Source: an uncultured Clostridia bacterium (GTDB taxonomy: Bacteria > Bacillota > Clostridia > Christensenellales > Borkfalkiaceae). From it: 64,000 nucleotides of DNA. Positions 15,812 to 24,234 of the stretch are shown piece by piece. The position numbers were made by a program, and so were the translations under genes. Within the stretch, counting starts at the first letter, position 1. Every line of letters starts with the position of its first letter. The notes beneath the pieces are model-generated. The model was not told where the DNA came from. It did no database searches and worked only from the letters and a program-made list of their open reading frames with translations. The stretch spans positions 1-64,000 of the forward strand of contig CANQSR010000002.1 of NCBI GenBank assembly GCA_947626575.1. The letters are read 5' to 3'.

Positions 15812-16273
15812 ATGGACATGCTGAGAAATGCGCGCCATAACAAAATTCTCGAAATCATTGCCGAAAAGGAGATCGGGACGCAGGAGGAACTCTGCGAAGA
15901 GCTTGCCGCATCCAATTTTTCCGTCACGCAGGCGACCGTTTCGCGTGACATCAAGGAGTTGCGGCTCTTTAAGGTGAAGGGGAACAATAAGCGGTTCCGC
16001 TATGCCTCCGTCAACGAAAACGAGGGCGGGATCTCGGATAAAATGCGTTCGCTCTTTCAGGCCTGCGTGGAAAGCATGCACGCCGTCGGCAATCTCATCG
16101 TCATCAAGACACTCAACGGCAACGGCTCCAATGCGGGCGTCGTCGTGGACCGCCTCGGCTACCGGGAAGTGGCGGGGTCCGTTTCGGGCGACGATACCGT
16201 CCTGATCGTCTGCGAAACGTCCTCGGATGCGCATGTGGTGTGCAGCAGACTTGAAGCCATTCTGAAATCCTGA
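15812..16273 (+). CDS. argR: Arginine repressor ArgR/AhrC
   Basis: A 153-residue hexameric arginine-responsive regulator. N-terminal winged helix (ARHNKILEIIAEKEIGTQEELCEELAASNFSVTQATVSRDIKELRL) and C-terminal oligomerisation/arginine-binding domain with GNGSNAGVVVDRLGYREVAGSVSGDDTVLIVC (family G.A..va..iD). ATG 15812 follows AAAGGGGG at ideal spacing; ATG 15818 is an alternative. In Firmicutes argR commonly lies between nadK/tlyA and recN, as here. Confidence 0.95.
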   Translation: MDMLRNARHNKILEIIAEKEIGTQEELCEELAASNFSVTQATVSRDIKELRLFKVKGNNKRFRYASVNENEGGISDKMRSLFQACVESMHAVGNLIVIKTLNGNGSNAGVVVDRLGYREVAGSVSGDDTVLIVCETSSDAHVVCSRLEAILKS

Positions 16274-16276
16274 CCC

Positions 16277-17962
16277 ATGCTGAAACGGCTTACCGTCAAA
16301 AACGTCGCCCTCATCGATTATGCCGAAATGGAATTTTCCGAGGGTCTCAACGTCCTCACGGGCGAAACGGGCGCGGGAAAATCCGTCATCCTCGATTCCA
16401 TCGACTTTGTCCTCGGCGCAAAGGCGGATAAGGGCATGGTGCGCTCAGGAGAAGCGGCCTGTCTCGTGCAGGCCGAATTTTCCGTCTCCGAAGAGGCAAA
16501 GGCCATCCTCGAAGAGTATGACATCGAACCTGAGGATACCGTCGTCATCTCGCGCCGCCTGACTGCCGACGGAAAGGGGACGTTAAAGATCAACGGCGTC
16601 ACCGTTACGGCGGCCATGCTCCGCCGCATCACCGCGCTCCTTGTGGATGTCCACGGCCAAAGCGAGCATTTCTTTTTATTGAAGGAGAGCAACCAGCTGC
16701 GCCTCGTCGATTCCATCGCGGGCGGGGAGGTCGCAGGCAAGAAGGAAGCCATGCGCACGCTTCTTGCGAAGCGGAAGGCCATCCTCGCCGAGATCGCAAA
16801 GCTTGGCGGCGACGAGGGCGAGAGGAACCGCAGGGCGGATATCCTCCGTTACCAGATCGACGAGATCGAGCGCGTCGCCCCCAAGGAGGGGGAAGAGGAG
16901 GAACTGCGCACCTTGCAGACGCGTTACCGCAACGCGGAACGCATCCTCGAAGGTCTCTCTGCCGCAAAGGACGGCCTCATGGCCGACGGGGGCGGTGCGG
17001 ACGCCGTGCGGAGCGCGCGCCGCGCCGTCAACGCCATCCTAAAATACGAACCCGCATGCGCCCCGGTCGCGGAGCGGTTGGAGGCCGCGGCGGAGGAACT
17101 CGAAGATATCGCAGGCGAACTCGATGACTTGCTCGGCAATACCGACGTGGACGAGGCGGAGATTGAGCGCGTGGACGCCCGCCTCGACGAACTGAAAGCG
17201 ATCAAGAAAAAGTACGGCGCGACGTACGCCGAAGTGATGGAGTTCCTTGCCCGCGCAAAGCAGGAATACGAGCTTCTCTCGGACAGCGAAGCGCGGCTCG
17301 GACAGCTCGCCGCAGAGCGCGCCGAAACGGAAGAAAAACTGTACCTTGCGTGCGTAAGTCTCACGGATGCGCGCAGGCGCGCAGCCGAGGGCTTTACCGC
17401 CCGCGTAGTCGCCGAACTGAAAACGCTCGCCATTCCCTCCGCCCGTTTCGAAGTACAATTCGATCCCTACACGCGGGAAGACATCGGAAGCGTCACTTCG
17501 GAGGGCTTGGGCGGCCTGCGCTTTCTCTTCTCCGCCAATGCGGGCGAACCGTTGAAGGAACTCGGCAAGATCATCAGCGGCGGCGAAATGAGCCGCTTTA
17601 TGCTTGCGGTCAAGGCGAGTATTTCCTCTTCGGGCGGCATCGGGACATACATCTTCGATGAGATCGACGCGGGGATCGGCGGCAAGACGGCGCAGGCCGT
17701 CGCGGAAAAATTCGCAAAGATCGCGAGGAACGTCCAGCTGATCGCCGTCACGCACCTTGCCCGCATCGCCTCCTTCGCGGAAAGGGAATTTCTCATCGAA
17801 AAGAGGGAAGAGGGCGGGAAAACCTTCACCCGCATCCGTGAAGTGCGCGAAGAGGCCCGCCTCGATGAACTCGCACGGCTCATCGGCGGCGAGGGAGAAG
17901 AAGTCCGCGCGTACGCGCGCAACCTGCTCCGCGAGGCCGAGGTTTACAAAAACTCCCTGTAA
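16277..17962 (+). CDS. recN: DNA repair protein RecN
   Basis: A 561-residue SMC-like ATPase acting early in double-strand-break repair. Walker A GETGAGKSV at 29-37, long coiled coils in the middle (approximately 150-370), and a C-terminal signature ISGGEMSRFMLAVK followed by Walker B TYIFDEIDAGIGG and ITHLARIAS-type end motif (AVTHLARIASFAEREF). Starts 3 nt after the argR stop. Often SOS-controlled in Firmicutes, but here it appears to share the nadK-argR transcript; I see no LexA box next to it. Confidence 0.96.
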   Translation: MLKRLTVKNVALIDYAEMEFSEGLNVLTGETGAGKSVILDSIDFVLGAKADKGMVRSGEAACLVQAEFSVSEEAKAILEEYDIEPEDTVVISRRLTADGKGTLKINGVTVTAAMLRRITALLVDVHGQSEHFFLLKESNQLRLVDSIAGGEVAGKKEAMRTLLAKRKAILAEIAKLGGDEGERNRRADILRYQIDEIERVAPKEGEEEELRTLQTRYRNAERILEGLSAAKDGLMADGGGADAVRSARRAVNAILKYEPACAPVAERLEAAAEELEDIAGELDDLLGNTDVDEAEIERVDARLDELKAIKKKYGATYAEVMEFLARAKQEYELLSDSEARLGQLAAERAETEEKLYLACVSLTDARRRAAEGFTARVVAELKTLAIPSARFEVQFDPYTREDIGSVTSEGLGGLRFLFSANAGEPLKELGKIISGGEMSRFMLAVKASISSSGGIGTYIFDEIDAGIGGKTAQAVAEKFAKIARNVQLIAVTHLARIASFAEREFLIEKREEGGKTFTRIREVREEARLDELARLIGGEGEEVRAYARNLLREAEVYKNSL

Positions 17963-17991
17963 AGCCAAATCTGTTTCCGAATAGAAATCAA

Positions 17992-18041
17992 CAGCTTACG
18001 CAAAATACCTTCTGCATACGGAGGTTTGCATGCGTAAGCTG
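17992..18041 (+). promoter_or_regulatory. Inverted repeat enclosing the spoIVB RBS and start codon
   Basis: CAGCTTACGCA (17992-18002) and TGCGTAAGCTG (18031-18041) are perfect 11-bp complements separated by 28 nt. The loop holds the Shine-Dalgarno CGGAGG and the right arm includes the TG of ATG 18030. In RNA this could control spoIVB translation; in DNA it could be an operator. Confidence 0.55.
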
Positions 18042-19040
18042 AAATTTTTTCTCATCTTTTTTCTCGCGGCATGTCTGCTGATCGCGCCCGCCGGCAGGTT
18101 CCGCGCTGCCGCCGAGGAGGCGGATAAATACTATATCGGAGGCATGACGGCGGGCTTTATGCTCGCGGCGGACGGTGCGGAAGTCATCGGCCTTACGGAA
18201 GTCGCGGCCGAGGACGGCCTTCACCGCCCCGCAGAGGAAGCGGGCATCCGCGTCGGCGATACCGTCGTCGCGGCGGACGGTATCCGTATCAAGACCATAG
18301 CCGACCTCAACGGCGCGTTGGAGCGCAGCAGCGGCAAGTGCGTCACGTTTACGGTCAGAAGGAAGGGGGACACCGCACAGGCGGAAGTCACGCCCGTCAA
18401 GGATAAAAAGAGCGGGAAATATAAGATAGGGGTCCTCATCCGCGATACGCTCGCGGGCATCGGGACGGTGACTTATATCAACAAGCAGACCTACCGCTTC
18501 GGCGCCCTCGGCCATGACGTGTGCGACGAGAATAAAAATTCCCTCGGCATCGCGGACGCCAAAGTATATCTTTGCAGCGTGATCGGCGTCAACCGCGGCA
18601 TGCGCGGAAAGGCGGGGGAACTGCGCGGGCTGTTTATGAACGATACCTCGCTCGGAAATGCCGAGAAGGTCTGTTCGACGGGTCTCTATGGGATTTTTGA
18701 CAAGAATTACGATTTTTCCCACTGTAAACTCGCCGAGATCGCGCCGCTTTCGGAGGCGACCATCGGGAAAGCGGTCATCTATTCGACGGTGGACGGGACC
18801 TGCCCGCAGGAATATGAGATCAACATCGTCAAGGTGGATGCGGGCAACCGTGAAAATAAAAATTTTGTCATCAAGGTGACGGACGAACGGCTCATCGAGG
18901 AGACGGGCGGCATCGTGCAGGGCATGAGCGGAAGCCCCATCCTGCAAGAGGGAAAGCTCATCGGCGCCGTGACCCATGTTTTTTTGAACGACCCCACGCG
19001 CGGATACGGCATCGGGATCGAAAATATGCTCGCAGAATAA
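18030..19040 (+). CDS. spoIVB: SpoIVB peptidase (S55)
   Basis: A 336-residue secreted serine protease of the forespore that triggers pro-sigma-K processing in the mother cell. Signal/anchor helix at residues 5-22; PDZ domain about 60-125 (HRPAEEAGIRVGDTVVAADGIRI); S55 peptidase domain with His162 (GALGHDV) and catalytic Ser302 (QGMSGSPILQ). CGGAGG precedes the ATG. Placed after recN exactly as in other spore formers. In Bacillus it is under sigma-F/sigma-G; no convincing such promoter is visible. An inverted repeat encloses its start. Confidence 0.95.
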   Translation: MRKLKFFLIFFLAACLLIAPAGRFRAAAEEADKYYIGGMTAGFMLAADGAEVIGLTEVAAEDGLHRPAEEAGIRVGDTVVAADGIRIKTIADLNGALERSSGKCVTFTVRRKGDTAQAEVTPVKDKKSGKYKIGVLIRDTLAGIGTVTYINKQTYRFGALGHDVCDENKNSLGIADAKVYLCSVIGVNRGMRGKAGELRGLFMNDTSLGNAEKVCSTGLYGIFDKNYDFSHCKLAEIAPLSEATIGKAVIYSTVDGTCPQEYEINIVKVDAGNRENKNFVIKVTDERLIEETGGIVQGMSGSPILQEGKLIGAVTHVFLNDPTRGYGIGIENMLAE

Positions 19041-19073
19041 TAAAGCGGGGGACGAAGTTCATATTCTTAGAAT

Positions 19074-19670
19074 ATGGACTTCTCTTTTTTTACCGCCTGT
19101 CTCGGCCGCATTTGGGAGCGGAAACGCTCGCTGATCCTGTTCGGCGCGCTCTTTCTCTGCGGCGTCATCCTCGGCTTTTTGTTCATCGGAACGCCCTCGT
19201 CGTATGACTACCACTTTACGCTCTGCGAACGCTATCTCAACCGCGTATGCTTCTCCGACCGCGACGTCTTTGTCATCTTCCTCGAACGCACGGCGGGCAG
19301 AGCGCTTCTTCTTGCGCTCATCTTGCTTTCTGGCGTCCACTTCGCCGCCCTCATCGTTCCCTCCGCCGTTTTATTGTACAGGGCCTATACCTTCGGGGGC
19401 AGTATCGTCATCCTCTTCTCCGTCTACCGCGTCACGGGCGTGCTTGTCGTCTTTGTCCTGTATCTGCCCATCCATCTGCTCATCGACGCCGTTTTGGTGG
19501 GGGCGACCGCGCTCTCCTGTGCGCGGGCTTCGGGTTTTTGCTTCTGCCGAAGGGACTTTTGCGACCTTGCACGCGACTTTCTCGCCCTGTTTGCGCTCGT
19601 TGCGCTCGTTTGCCTGCTCGAAATGCTGCTTTTGCTCGCCGTTTTTCATCCGATGGGGACATTGCTTTAA
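19074..19670 (+). CDS. SpoIIM-like membrane protein
   Basis: A 198-residue polytopic membrane protein with about five helices. Size and topology resemble SpoIIM (DUF95), the mother-cell protein holding the engulfment peptidoglycan hydrolases SpoIID/SpoIIP: a first helix SLILFGALFLCGVILGFLF, a central LLYRAYTFGGSIVILFSVYR, and LPIHLLIDAVLVGATALSCARA, which parallels the LPQNLLIIP segment of SpoIIM. Similarity is by pattern only. It lies between spoIVB and dacF, a sporulation context. No good ribosome-binding site precedes ATG 19074. Confidence 0.5.
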   Translation: MDFSFFTACLGRIWERKRSLILFGALFLCGVILGFLFIGTPSSYDYHFTLCERYLNRVCFSDRDVFVIFLERTAGRALLLALILLSGVHFAALIVPSAVLLYRAYTFGGSIVILFSVYRVTGVLVVFVLYLPIHLLIDAVLVGATALSCARASGFCFCRRDFCDLARDFLALFALVALVCLLEMLLLLAVFHPMGTLL

Positions 19671-19701
19671 TATTTTTCGGCAAACCGCGCAAACTGCGGA
19701 T

Positions 19702-20844
19702 ATGAAAAAATTCTTGATCACTGCAACCGCCGCTGTGCTTGCGGCATCCATGATCGCCGCCGCGCCCGTCCGCGTCTCTGCGGAAACGGCAACGGGCAAA
19801 GCGGCATATCTTTGTGACTATGAGAGCGGGACCGCCGTTTATCAGCGGGAGGAGAAAAAACATCTGCCCATCGCGAGCATGTGCAAGATCATGACGCTCA
19901 TCCTCTCCTTCGAGGCCGTGGAAAACGGCACGCTCGCCTACGACGAGGAGATCACCGTCAGCGCCAATGCCGCGGGGATGGGGGGATCGCAGGTCTTTTT
20001 GCAGACGGGTCTCTCCTATACGGCAGAGGACCTCATGAAAACGGTGGCCGTCTGTTCGGCCAACGATTCCTGCGTGGCGCTCGCCGAGCGGATCGCGGGC
20101 AGCGAAGCGGATTTTGTAGCCAAAATGAACGCACGCGCCAAGGAACTCGGCGCGGAAGATACGCTCTTCGCCAATTGCACGGGCCTTCCCAAGGATCCGC
20201 AGTATTCCTGCGCGAAGGACGTCGCCTGCATGCTCCGCACCCTGCTCAGGCATGAAAAGTATTACGAATTTTCCAAAATATGGTATGAGGACTTCCCGCA
20301 CCCCGACGGCAGGACGACGCGCATCACCAATACCAACAAGCTCATCCGCTCTTATACGGGCTGCGACGGCGGCAAGACGGGCTACACCGGCGAAGCGGGC
20401 TTCTGCCTCGCGGCGACGGCAAAGCGCGGGGAGACGCGCCTCATCTCCGTCATCATCGGCGCGGACAGCTCCCAATCCCGCTTCGACGCCGTGCAGGCGA
20501 TGTTAGACGACTGCTTCAACCGCTATGAGACGCGCGTCATCGTCGGGGAAGGGGAGGAGCTTGCAAAAGTCTGCGTGCGCGGAAGCACGGTAAAGGAACT
20601 TCCCGTTGCCGCCGCGCATCCGCTGAAAGTGTTTGCAAAGCGCGGCGAAAGCGGCGAGGTGACCGTCTCGGCACAGCTCTTCGGCGAACTCAAAGCGCCC
20701 GTGGAAAAGGGGAAAACCGTCGGCGTTGCGACGGCCTACCGCGACGGCGTGGAGATCGCTTCCGCCGACCTCGTCACACTCGCCGATGCGCCCAAAATGA
20801 GCTGGTGGGATGCTCTGCGCGAAACGGCGCGGCAGTGGCAATAA
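19702..20844 (+). CDS. dacF: D-alanyl-D-alanine carboxypeptidase (DacF-like, S11)
   Basis: A 380-residue penicillin-binding protein 5/DacF-type carboxypeptidase trimming peptidoglycan stem peptides. Signal peptide residues 1-27. Active-site motifs: Ser59-Met-Cys-Lys62 (SxxK), Ser119-Ala-Asn121 (SxN) and KTG at 225-227. C-terminal beta domain from about 285 and an amphipathic C-terminal anchor (MSWWDALRETARQW). The spoIVB-spoIIM-like-dacF neighbourhood suggests a role in spore cortex or forespore wall modification. A Family A repeat and a terminator follow. Confidence 0.95.
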   Translation: MKKFLITATAAVLAASMIAAAPVRVSAETATGKAAYLCDYESGTAVYQREEKKHLPIASMCKIMTLILSFEAVENGTLAYDEEITVSANAAGMGGSQVFLQTGLSYTAEDLMKTVAVCSANDSCVALAERIAGSEADFVAKMNARAKELGAEDTLFANCTGLPKDPQYSCAKDVACMLRTLLRHEKYYEFSKIWYEDFPHPDGRTTRITNTNKLIRSYTGCDGGKTGYTGEAGFCLAATAKRGETRLISVIIGADSSQSRFDAVQAMLDDCFNRYETRVIVGEGEELAKVCVRGSTVKELPVAAAHPLKVFAKRGESGEVTVSAQLFGELKAPVEKGKTVGVATAYRDGVEIASADLVTLADAPKMSWWDALRETARQWQ

Positions 20845-20868
20845 GCGCGCGAGAATAGAATTTTGCGA

Positions 20869-20889
20869 AGTACTATGCGTGACATAATA
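20869..20889 (+). repeat. Family A repeat, copy 3 (after dacF)
   Basis: TACTATGCGTGACATAATA preceded by TTTTGCGAAG; intergenic between dacF and its terminator. It shares the extended left flank TTTTGC(R)AAG with copy 9. Confidence 0.85.
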
Positions 20890-20913
20890 TTCGGCAAAGT
20901 ACCTTTCACATTG

Positions 20914-20943
20914 AAAAACGGCGCACCGAGTGGCGCCGTTTTT
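20914..20943 (+). terminator. Rho-independent terminator of dacF
   Basis: AAAAACGGCGC (20914-20924), loop ACCGAGTG, GCGCCGTTTTT (20933-20943): an 11-bp stem ending in a T-run. The -35 box of lysA begins 2 nt later. Confidence 0.85.
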
Positions 20944-20944
20944 C

Positions 20945-20974
20945 TTGACCGAAGTCCCGAAAGGGTGCTATAAT
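20945..20974 (+). promoter_or_regulatory. Promoter of lysA, nearly leaderless
   Basis: TTGACC (20945-20950), 18 nt spacer, TATAAT (20969-20974), then exactly 10 nt to ATG 20985. The predicted leader is about 3-4 nt and no Shine-Dalgarno is present. Confidence 0.75.
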
Positions 20975-20984
20975 ATCAGACGTT

Positions 20985-22307
20985 ATGTACACAAGAGAGA
21001 CGTTGTTTGTCAATGAAAAGGGCCATCTTTCGGTCGGCGGGGCCGACTGTGCGGACCTCGCGAAAGAGTTTTCCACGCCGCTGTATGTCTTTGACGAGGC
21101 GCATATCCGCGCCATGATGCGCGCCTTCAAGGGCGCGTTGGATGAATACGGGGGAGGCGGCCGCGTTCTCTATGCCTCCAAGGCGTTTTGCTGTGAAGCG
21201 ATGTACCGCATCGCGGACGGGGAAGGGTTGGGCGCAGACGTCGTATCCGAAGGCGAACTCTACACCGCATTGCGGGCGGGTTTCCCCGCAGAGCGTCTCT
21301 ATATGCACGGCAACAACAAGCTGCCGCAGGAGATACGGGCAGGGCTGGATGCGGGGATCGGCTGTTTTGTTCTGGATTCCCGCGAGGAGGCCTGCCGCAT
21401 CGAGGCGGAAGCGGCCCAAAGAGGCATAAAGCAAAAGGTCCTCATCCGCATCAACCCCGGCGTGGAGGCGCACACCCACCGCTTCGTCCAAACCGCCACG
21501 CCAGATTCCAAGTTCGGATTTTCCGTTGCAAACGGCGAAGCCGCCGCAATGACCGCCTTTGTGCGCACGCTGGCGCATCTCGACCTTGCGGGGTATCACT
21601 GCCACATCGGCTCGCAGATCTTTGAACGGCGTTCCTTTGAGATCGCCGTGCAAAAGTGCGTCGCCTTCATGGCCGAGATGAAAAAATCGCAGGAACTTAT
21701 CTGCCGCGAGCTGGATCTCGGCGGCGGATTCGGCATTTGGTACGCCGAGGGCGACCGCGCGCTCCCGCCGCAGGGATACCGCGAGGAACTTTCCGCCATC
21801 GGAAAGGAAGTGGAGCGGGCATGCGAGCAGGCGGGGCTTCCGCTTCCGTTTTTGCTCATGGAACCGGGGCGCGCCATCGTGGGGGAAGCAGGCCTCACGC
21901 TATATACGGTGGGTTCGGTCAAGGAGACCGCCCACAGGACCTACCTCACGGTCGACGGCGGCATGTTCGAAAATCCGCGCTATTGCCTCTATGAGGCAAA
22001 GTACACTGCGGTCCTTGCGGAACGCGCCTCGGAGGCGCCGCAGAGAACGTATGCGATCGCGGGAAAATGCTGTGAGAGCGGGGACCTCATCGGCCTCGGC
22101 TTCCGCCTTCCCGAAACCAAAGCGGGCGACCTCATCGCCGTTCTTTCGACGGGAGCCTATCATTATTCGATGGCTTCCAACTACAACAGGAACCGTATCC
22201 CGCCCGCCGTCCTCGTAAAAGACGGCAAGGCGGAATACATCATCCGCCCCCAAACGCCCGAAGATCTCGTACGCTTCGACACGATTCCCTCGCGGTTGAA
22301 GCCGTAA
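20985..22307 (+). CDS. lysA: Diaminopimelate decarboxylase
   Basis: A 440-residue fold-type III PLP enzyme making L-lysine from meso-diaminopimelate. PLP lysine in VLYASKAF (Lys66); HGNNK at about 104; RINPGVEAHTHRFVQTA; KFGFS; GYHCHIGSQI; LDLGGGFGIWY; EPGRAIVG; VDGGMFENPRYCLYEA; and GKCCESGD with the substrate-binding Cys, then ACGAYHYSM-type end (STGAYHYSMASNYNRN). Single-gene unit: terminator before, terminator after, own promoter with very short leader. Confidence 0.97.
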   Translation: MYTRETLFVNEKGHLSVGGADCADLAKEFSTPLYVFDEAHIRAMMRAFKGALDEYGGGGRVLYASKAFCCEAMYRIADGEGLGADVVSEGELYTALRAGFPAERLYMHGNNKLPQEIRAGLDAGIGCFVLDSREEACRIEAEAAQRGIKQKVLIRINPGVEAHTHRFVQTATPDSKFGFSVANGEAAAMTAFVRTLAHLDLAGYHCHIGSQIFERRSFEIAVQKCVAFMAEMKKSQELICRELDLGGGFGIWYAEGDRALPPQGYREELSAIGKEVERACEQAGLPLPFLLMEPGRAIVGEAGLTLYTVGSVKETAHRTYLTVDGGMFENPRYCLYEAKYTAVLAERASEAPQRTYAIAGKCCESGDLIGLGFRLPETKAGDLIAVLSTGAYHYSMASNYNRNRIPPAVLVKDGKAEYIIRPQTPEDLVRFDTIPSRLKP

Positions 22308-22331
22308 CGGCCACAATATCTTGACGAAAGC

Positions 22332-22362
22332 ATCGGATTTTTTTCAAAATATCCGATTTTTT
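22332..22362 (+). terminator. Terminator of lysA
   Basis: ATCGGAT (22332-22338) and ATCCGAT (22351-22357) form the stem and a T-run continues to 22362. The next promoter's -35 box starts at 22364, so terminator and promoter are abutting. Confidence 0.75.
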
Positions 22363-22363
22363 C

Positions 22364-22392
22364 TTGCTTTTTTTTCCCATGTGCGGTATAAT
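22364..22392 (+). promoter_or_regulatory. Promoter of the M50 protease-scpAB operon, nearly leaderless
   Basis: TTGCTT (22364-22369), 17 nt spacer, TATAAT (22387-22392), 10 nt to ATG 22403. Same -10 to start distance as nadK and lysA. Confidence 0.7.
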
Positions 22393-22402
22393 GTGTCATG
22401 GT

Positions 22403-23104
22403 ATGATAGAATACGTCATCGGGTACGGCGCCGCGTTGCTTGCAAGTTTTCTCGCTGTGACCGTCGTCCTGACGCTCCACGAGTTCTCGCACGCCTTCGT
22501 TGCATACCGTTGCGGGGATCCGACCCCGAAGTTTTACGGACGTCTGACGCTCAACCCGCTCAAACACTTCGATATCGTCGGCCTTCTGTGCTTTACGCTC
22601 GTCGGGTTCGGGTGGGCAAAGCCCGTTCCCATCGACCCGCGGAACTTCCGGAAGTATCGGCAGGGGCTTTTTCTGACGGCGTCCGCAGGCATCCTGATGA
22701 ACCTCTTGACGGCGTTCATCTTTTACCCGCTCTACATGGTCGTCGGGCACTATCTCCCGCAGATCCCGTATCTTTACGACTTTTTGACGGAGTTTTGCTA
22801 TCTGCTGTTTGCTTACAGCCTGAGTTTCGCGGTCTTTAACCTGCTCCCGCTCTATCCGCTCGACGGCTTCCGCATCGTGGATGCGCTCGATAGGAGAAGG
22901 GGACCGGTGTTCCGCTTCCTCAGAAATTACGGGCAGTGGATCCTGCTCGGACTCGTTGCGGAGAGCTTTCTCTGCAATTTCCTCAGCAGGACGACAGGAC
23001 TTTCTCTGATATCGAGTTTCGATATCCTCGGCTGGGTCATGCGGTTTGCGACGGATATTTTCGGCTGGCCGATCAAAGCATTATGGGGGTTGATCCCGTG
23101 GTAG
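22403..23104 (+). CDS. Site-2-protease-type M50 metallopeptidase
   Basis: A 233-residue integral-membrane zinc protease of the short YwhC/Rv-type M50 group. Zinc motif HEFSH at 26-30 in the second helix (TVVLTLHEFSHAFVAYRCGD), GRLTLNPLKHFDIVG, GWAKPVPIDPRNFR and the second zinc-ligand motif PLYPLDGFRIVDAL. About five membrane segments. Located before scpA-scpB as in many Clostridia. Start ATG 22403 gives the family N-terminus and sits 10 nt after a -10 box. Substrates unknown. Confidence 0.9.
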   Translation: MIEYVIGYGAALLASFLAVTVVLTLHEFSHAFVAYRCGDPTPKFYGRLTLNPLKHFDIVGLLCFTLVGFGWAKPVPIDPRNFRKYRQGLFLTASAGILMNLLTAFIFYPLYMVVGHYLPQIPYLYDFLTEFCYLLFAYSLSFAVFNLLPLYPLDGFRIVDALDRRRGPVFRFLRNYGQWILLGLVAESFLCNFLSRTTGLSLISSFDILGWVMRFATDIFGWPIKALWGLIPW

Positions 23105-24222
23105 AAATTTTAGAACAAAACGAAGAGCAGAGCGGACCTGCCGCCGAAGCGGCATCCGAAGCCGTAACGGCCGCGACCCCCGTGCAGGAAGGGAATACGG
23201 TCCCGCAGGAACAAGACGCCGCCGCGGCGAATGCGGACGGCGAGACCGTGCGCGCCGAAGAGGTGGGCGGCGAGGCTGTCCTTGCCGAAGAGGTGGGCGG
23301 CGAGACCATCCACGCCGAAGAAGTGGGTGCGCTCGACGACGTAGAACAGGAGCTTGCCCTGCGCAAGGAGCGGGCGCATGCGGCGGAATCTGCCGCGGCG
23401 CGCGAAGCGCGCATCAAGAATATCAGCGAGCGCTTCGATTCCAACGTCGATTATACCACCGTTCTCGACGGGTTCGAGGGGCCGCTCGACCTGCTCTTAT
23501 ACCTCATCGAGAAAGAGGATATCGAGATCAAGGATATCTTCGTCTCGCAGGTCACCGAGCAGTTCCTTGCCTATATGCGGGGGCTTCCGTACCTCGATGT
23601 GGACAAAGTCACCGATTATCTCAACATCGCCGCGACCATCCTGCGCATCAAAGCGCAGTCGCTCGTCCCCGTCGTGGGGGAAATGGCCGACTATTGGGAC
23701 GATTCCGACGTCGAAGAGGACAAGCAGGAACTCATCCGCGCCATCGAAGATTACAAGCGCATCAAGGAAGAGGTGGACGAACTCAAAAAGCGCGAGACCA
23801 TCGGCTACTATTTCCGCGCGCCCGACCGCGAGATCGGCGCGACCAAGACGGTATATTCGCTCGACGACCTCACGCTCGACGGCCTCGTCGAGGCGATTTC
23901 CTCCCTGCTCTTAAAGCGCGGGGAAGAGATCTATGAGGAGGACGAAGTCCGCGAGATCCCGCAGGACGAATACACCGTCGCACAAAAGATCCAATTCATC
24001 CTGTCCGTCTTTGAACAGGAGCAGGAGGTCTGCTTCGAGAAGCTCTTCACGCGGGATAGTTCGCGTTCGGAGATCGTCACGACCTTTCAGGCGCTCTTGG
24101 AGCTTTTGAAGCACCAATACCTGCGCATCCGCCAGCCCGAAGCCTTCGGGCAGATCTATATCAGTTTCAACTCGGAGTCGAGCCACGTCTGGGTCGGCGA
24201 AGAAATCGACGAATACGAATAA
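23083..24222 (+). CDS. scpA: Segregation and condensation protein A (kleisin), long N-terminus
   Basis: Kleisin of the SMC-ScpAB condensin. The family domain starts near nt 23450 (YTTVLDGFEGPLDLLLYLIEKEDIEIKDI), continues with VTEQFLAYM...LDVDKVTDYLNIAATILRIKAQSLVP and ends with the winged-helix VTTFQALLELLKHQYLRIRQPEAFGQIYI. Ahead of this is an unusual acidic Ala/Glu-rich extension of about 115 residues with a threefold AEEVGGE repeat. Start uncertain: ATG 23083 or GTG 23098, the latter with a G-run 9 nt upstream; both overlap the protease gene. Confidence 0.93.
   Translation: MGVDPVVEILEQNEEQSGPAAEAASEAVTAATPVQEGNTVPQEQDAAAANADGETVRAEEVGGEAVLAEEVGGETIHAEEVGALDDVEQELALRKERAHAAESAAAREARIKNISERFDSNVDYTTVLDGFEGPLDLLLYLIEKEDIEIKDIFVSQVTEQFLAYMRGLPYLDVDKVTDYLNIAATILRIKAQSLVPVVGEMADYWDDSDVEEDKQELIRAIEDYKRIKEEVDELKKRETIGYYFRAPDREIGATKTVYSLDDLTLDGLVEAISSLLLKRGEEIYEEDEVREIPQDEYTVAQKIQFILSVFEQEQEVCFEKLFTRDSSRSEIVTTFQALLELLKHQYLRIRQPEAFGQIYISFNSESSHVWVGEEIDEYE
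23242..23331 (+). repeat. 30-bp tandem repeat (x3) in scpA
   Basis: Three consecutive 30-bp units (23242-23271, 23272-23301, 23302-23331) each encode a ten-residue block with AEEVGG or AEEVGA. The third unit is diverged. In-frame unit length permits expansion or contraction without frameshift. Confidence 0.85.
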
Positions 24223-24234
24223 GGGAGTTTCAAC

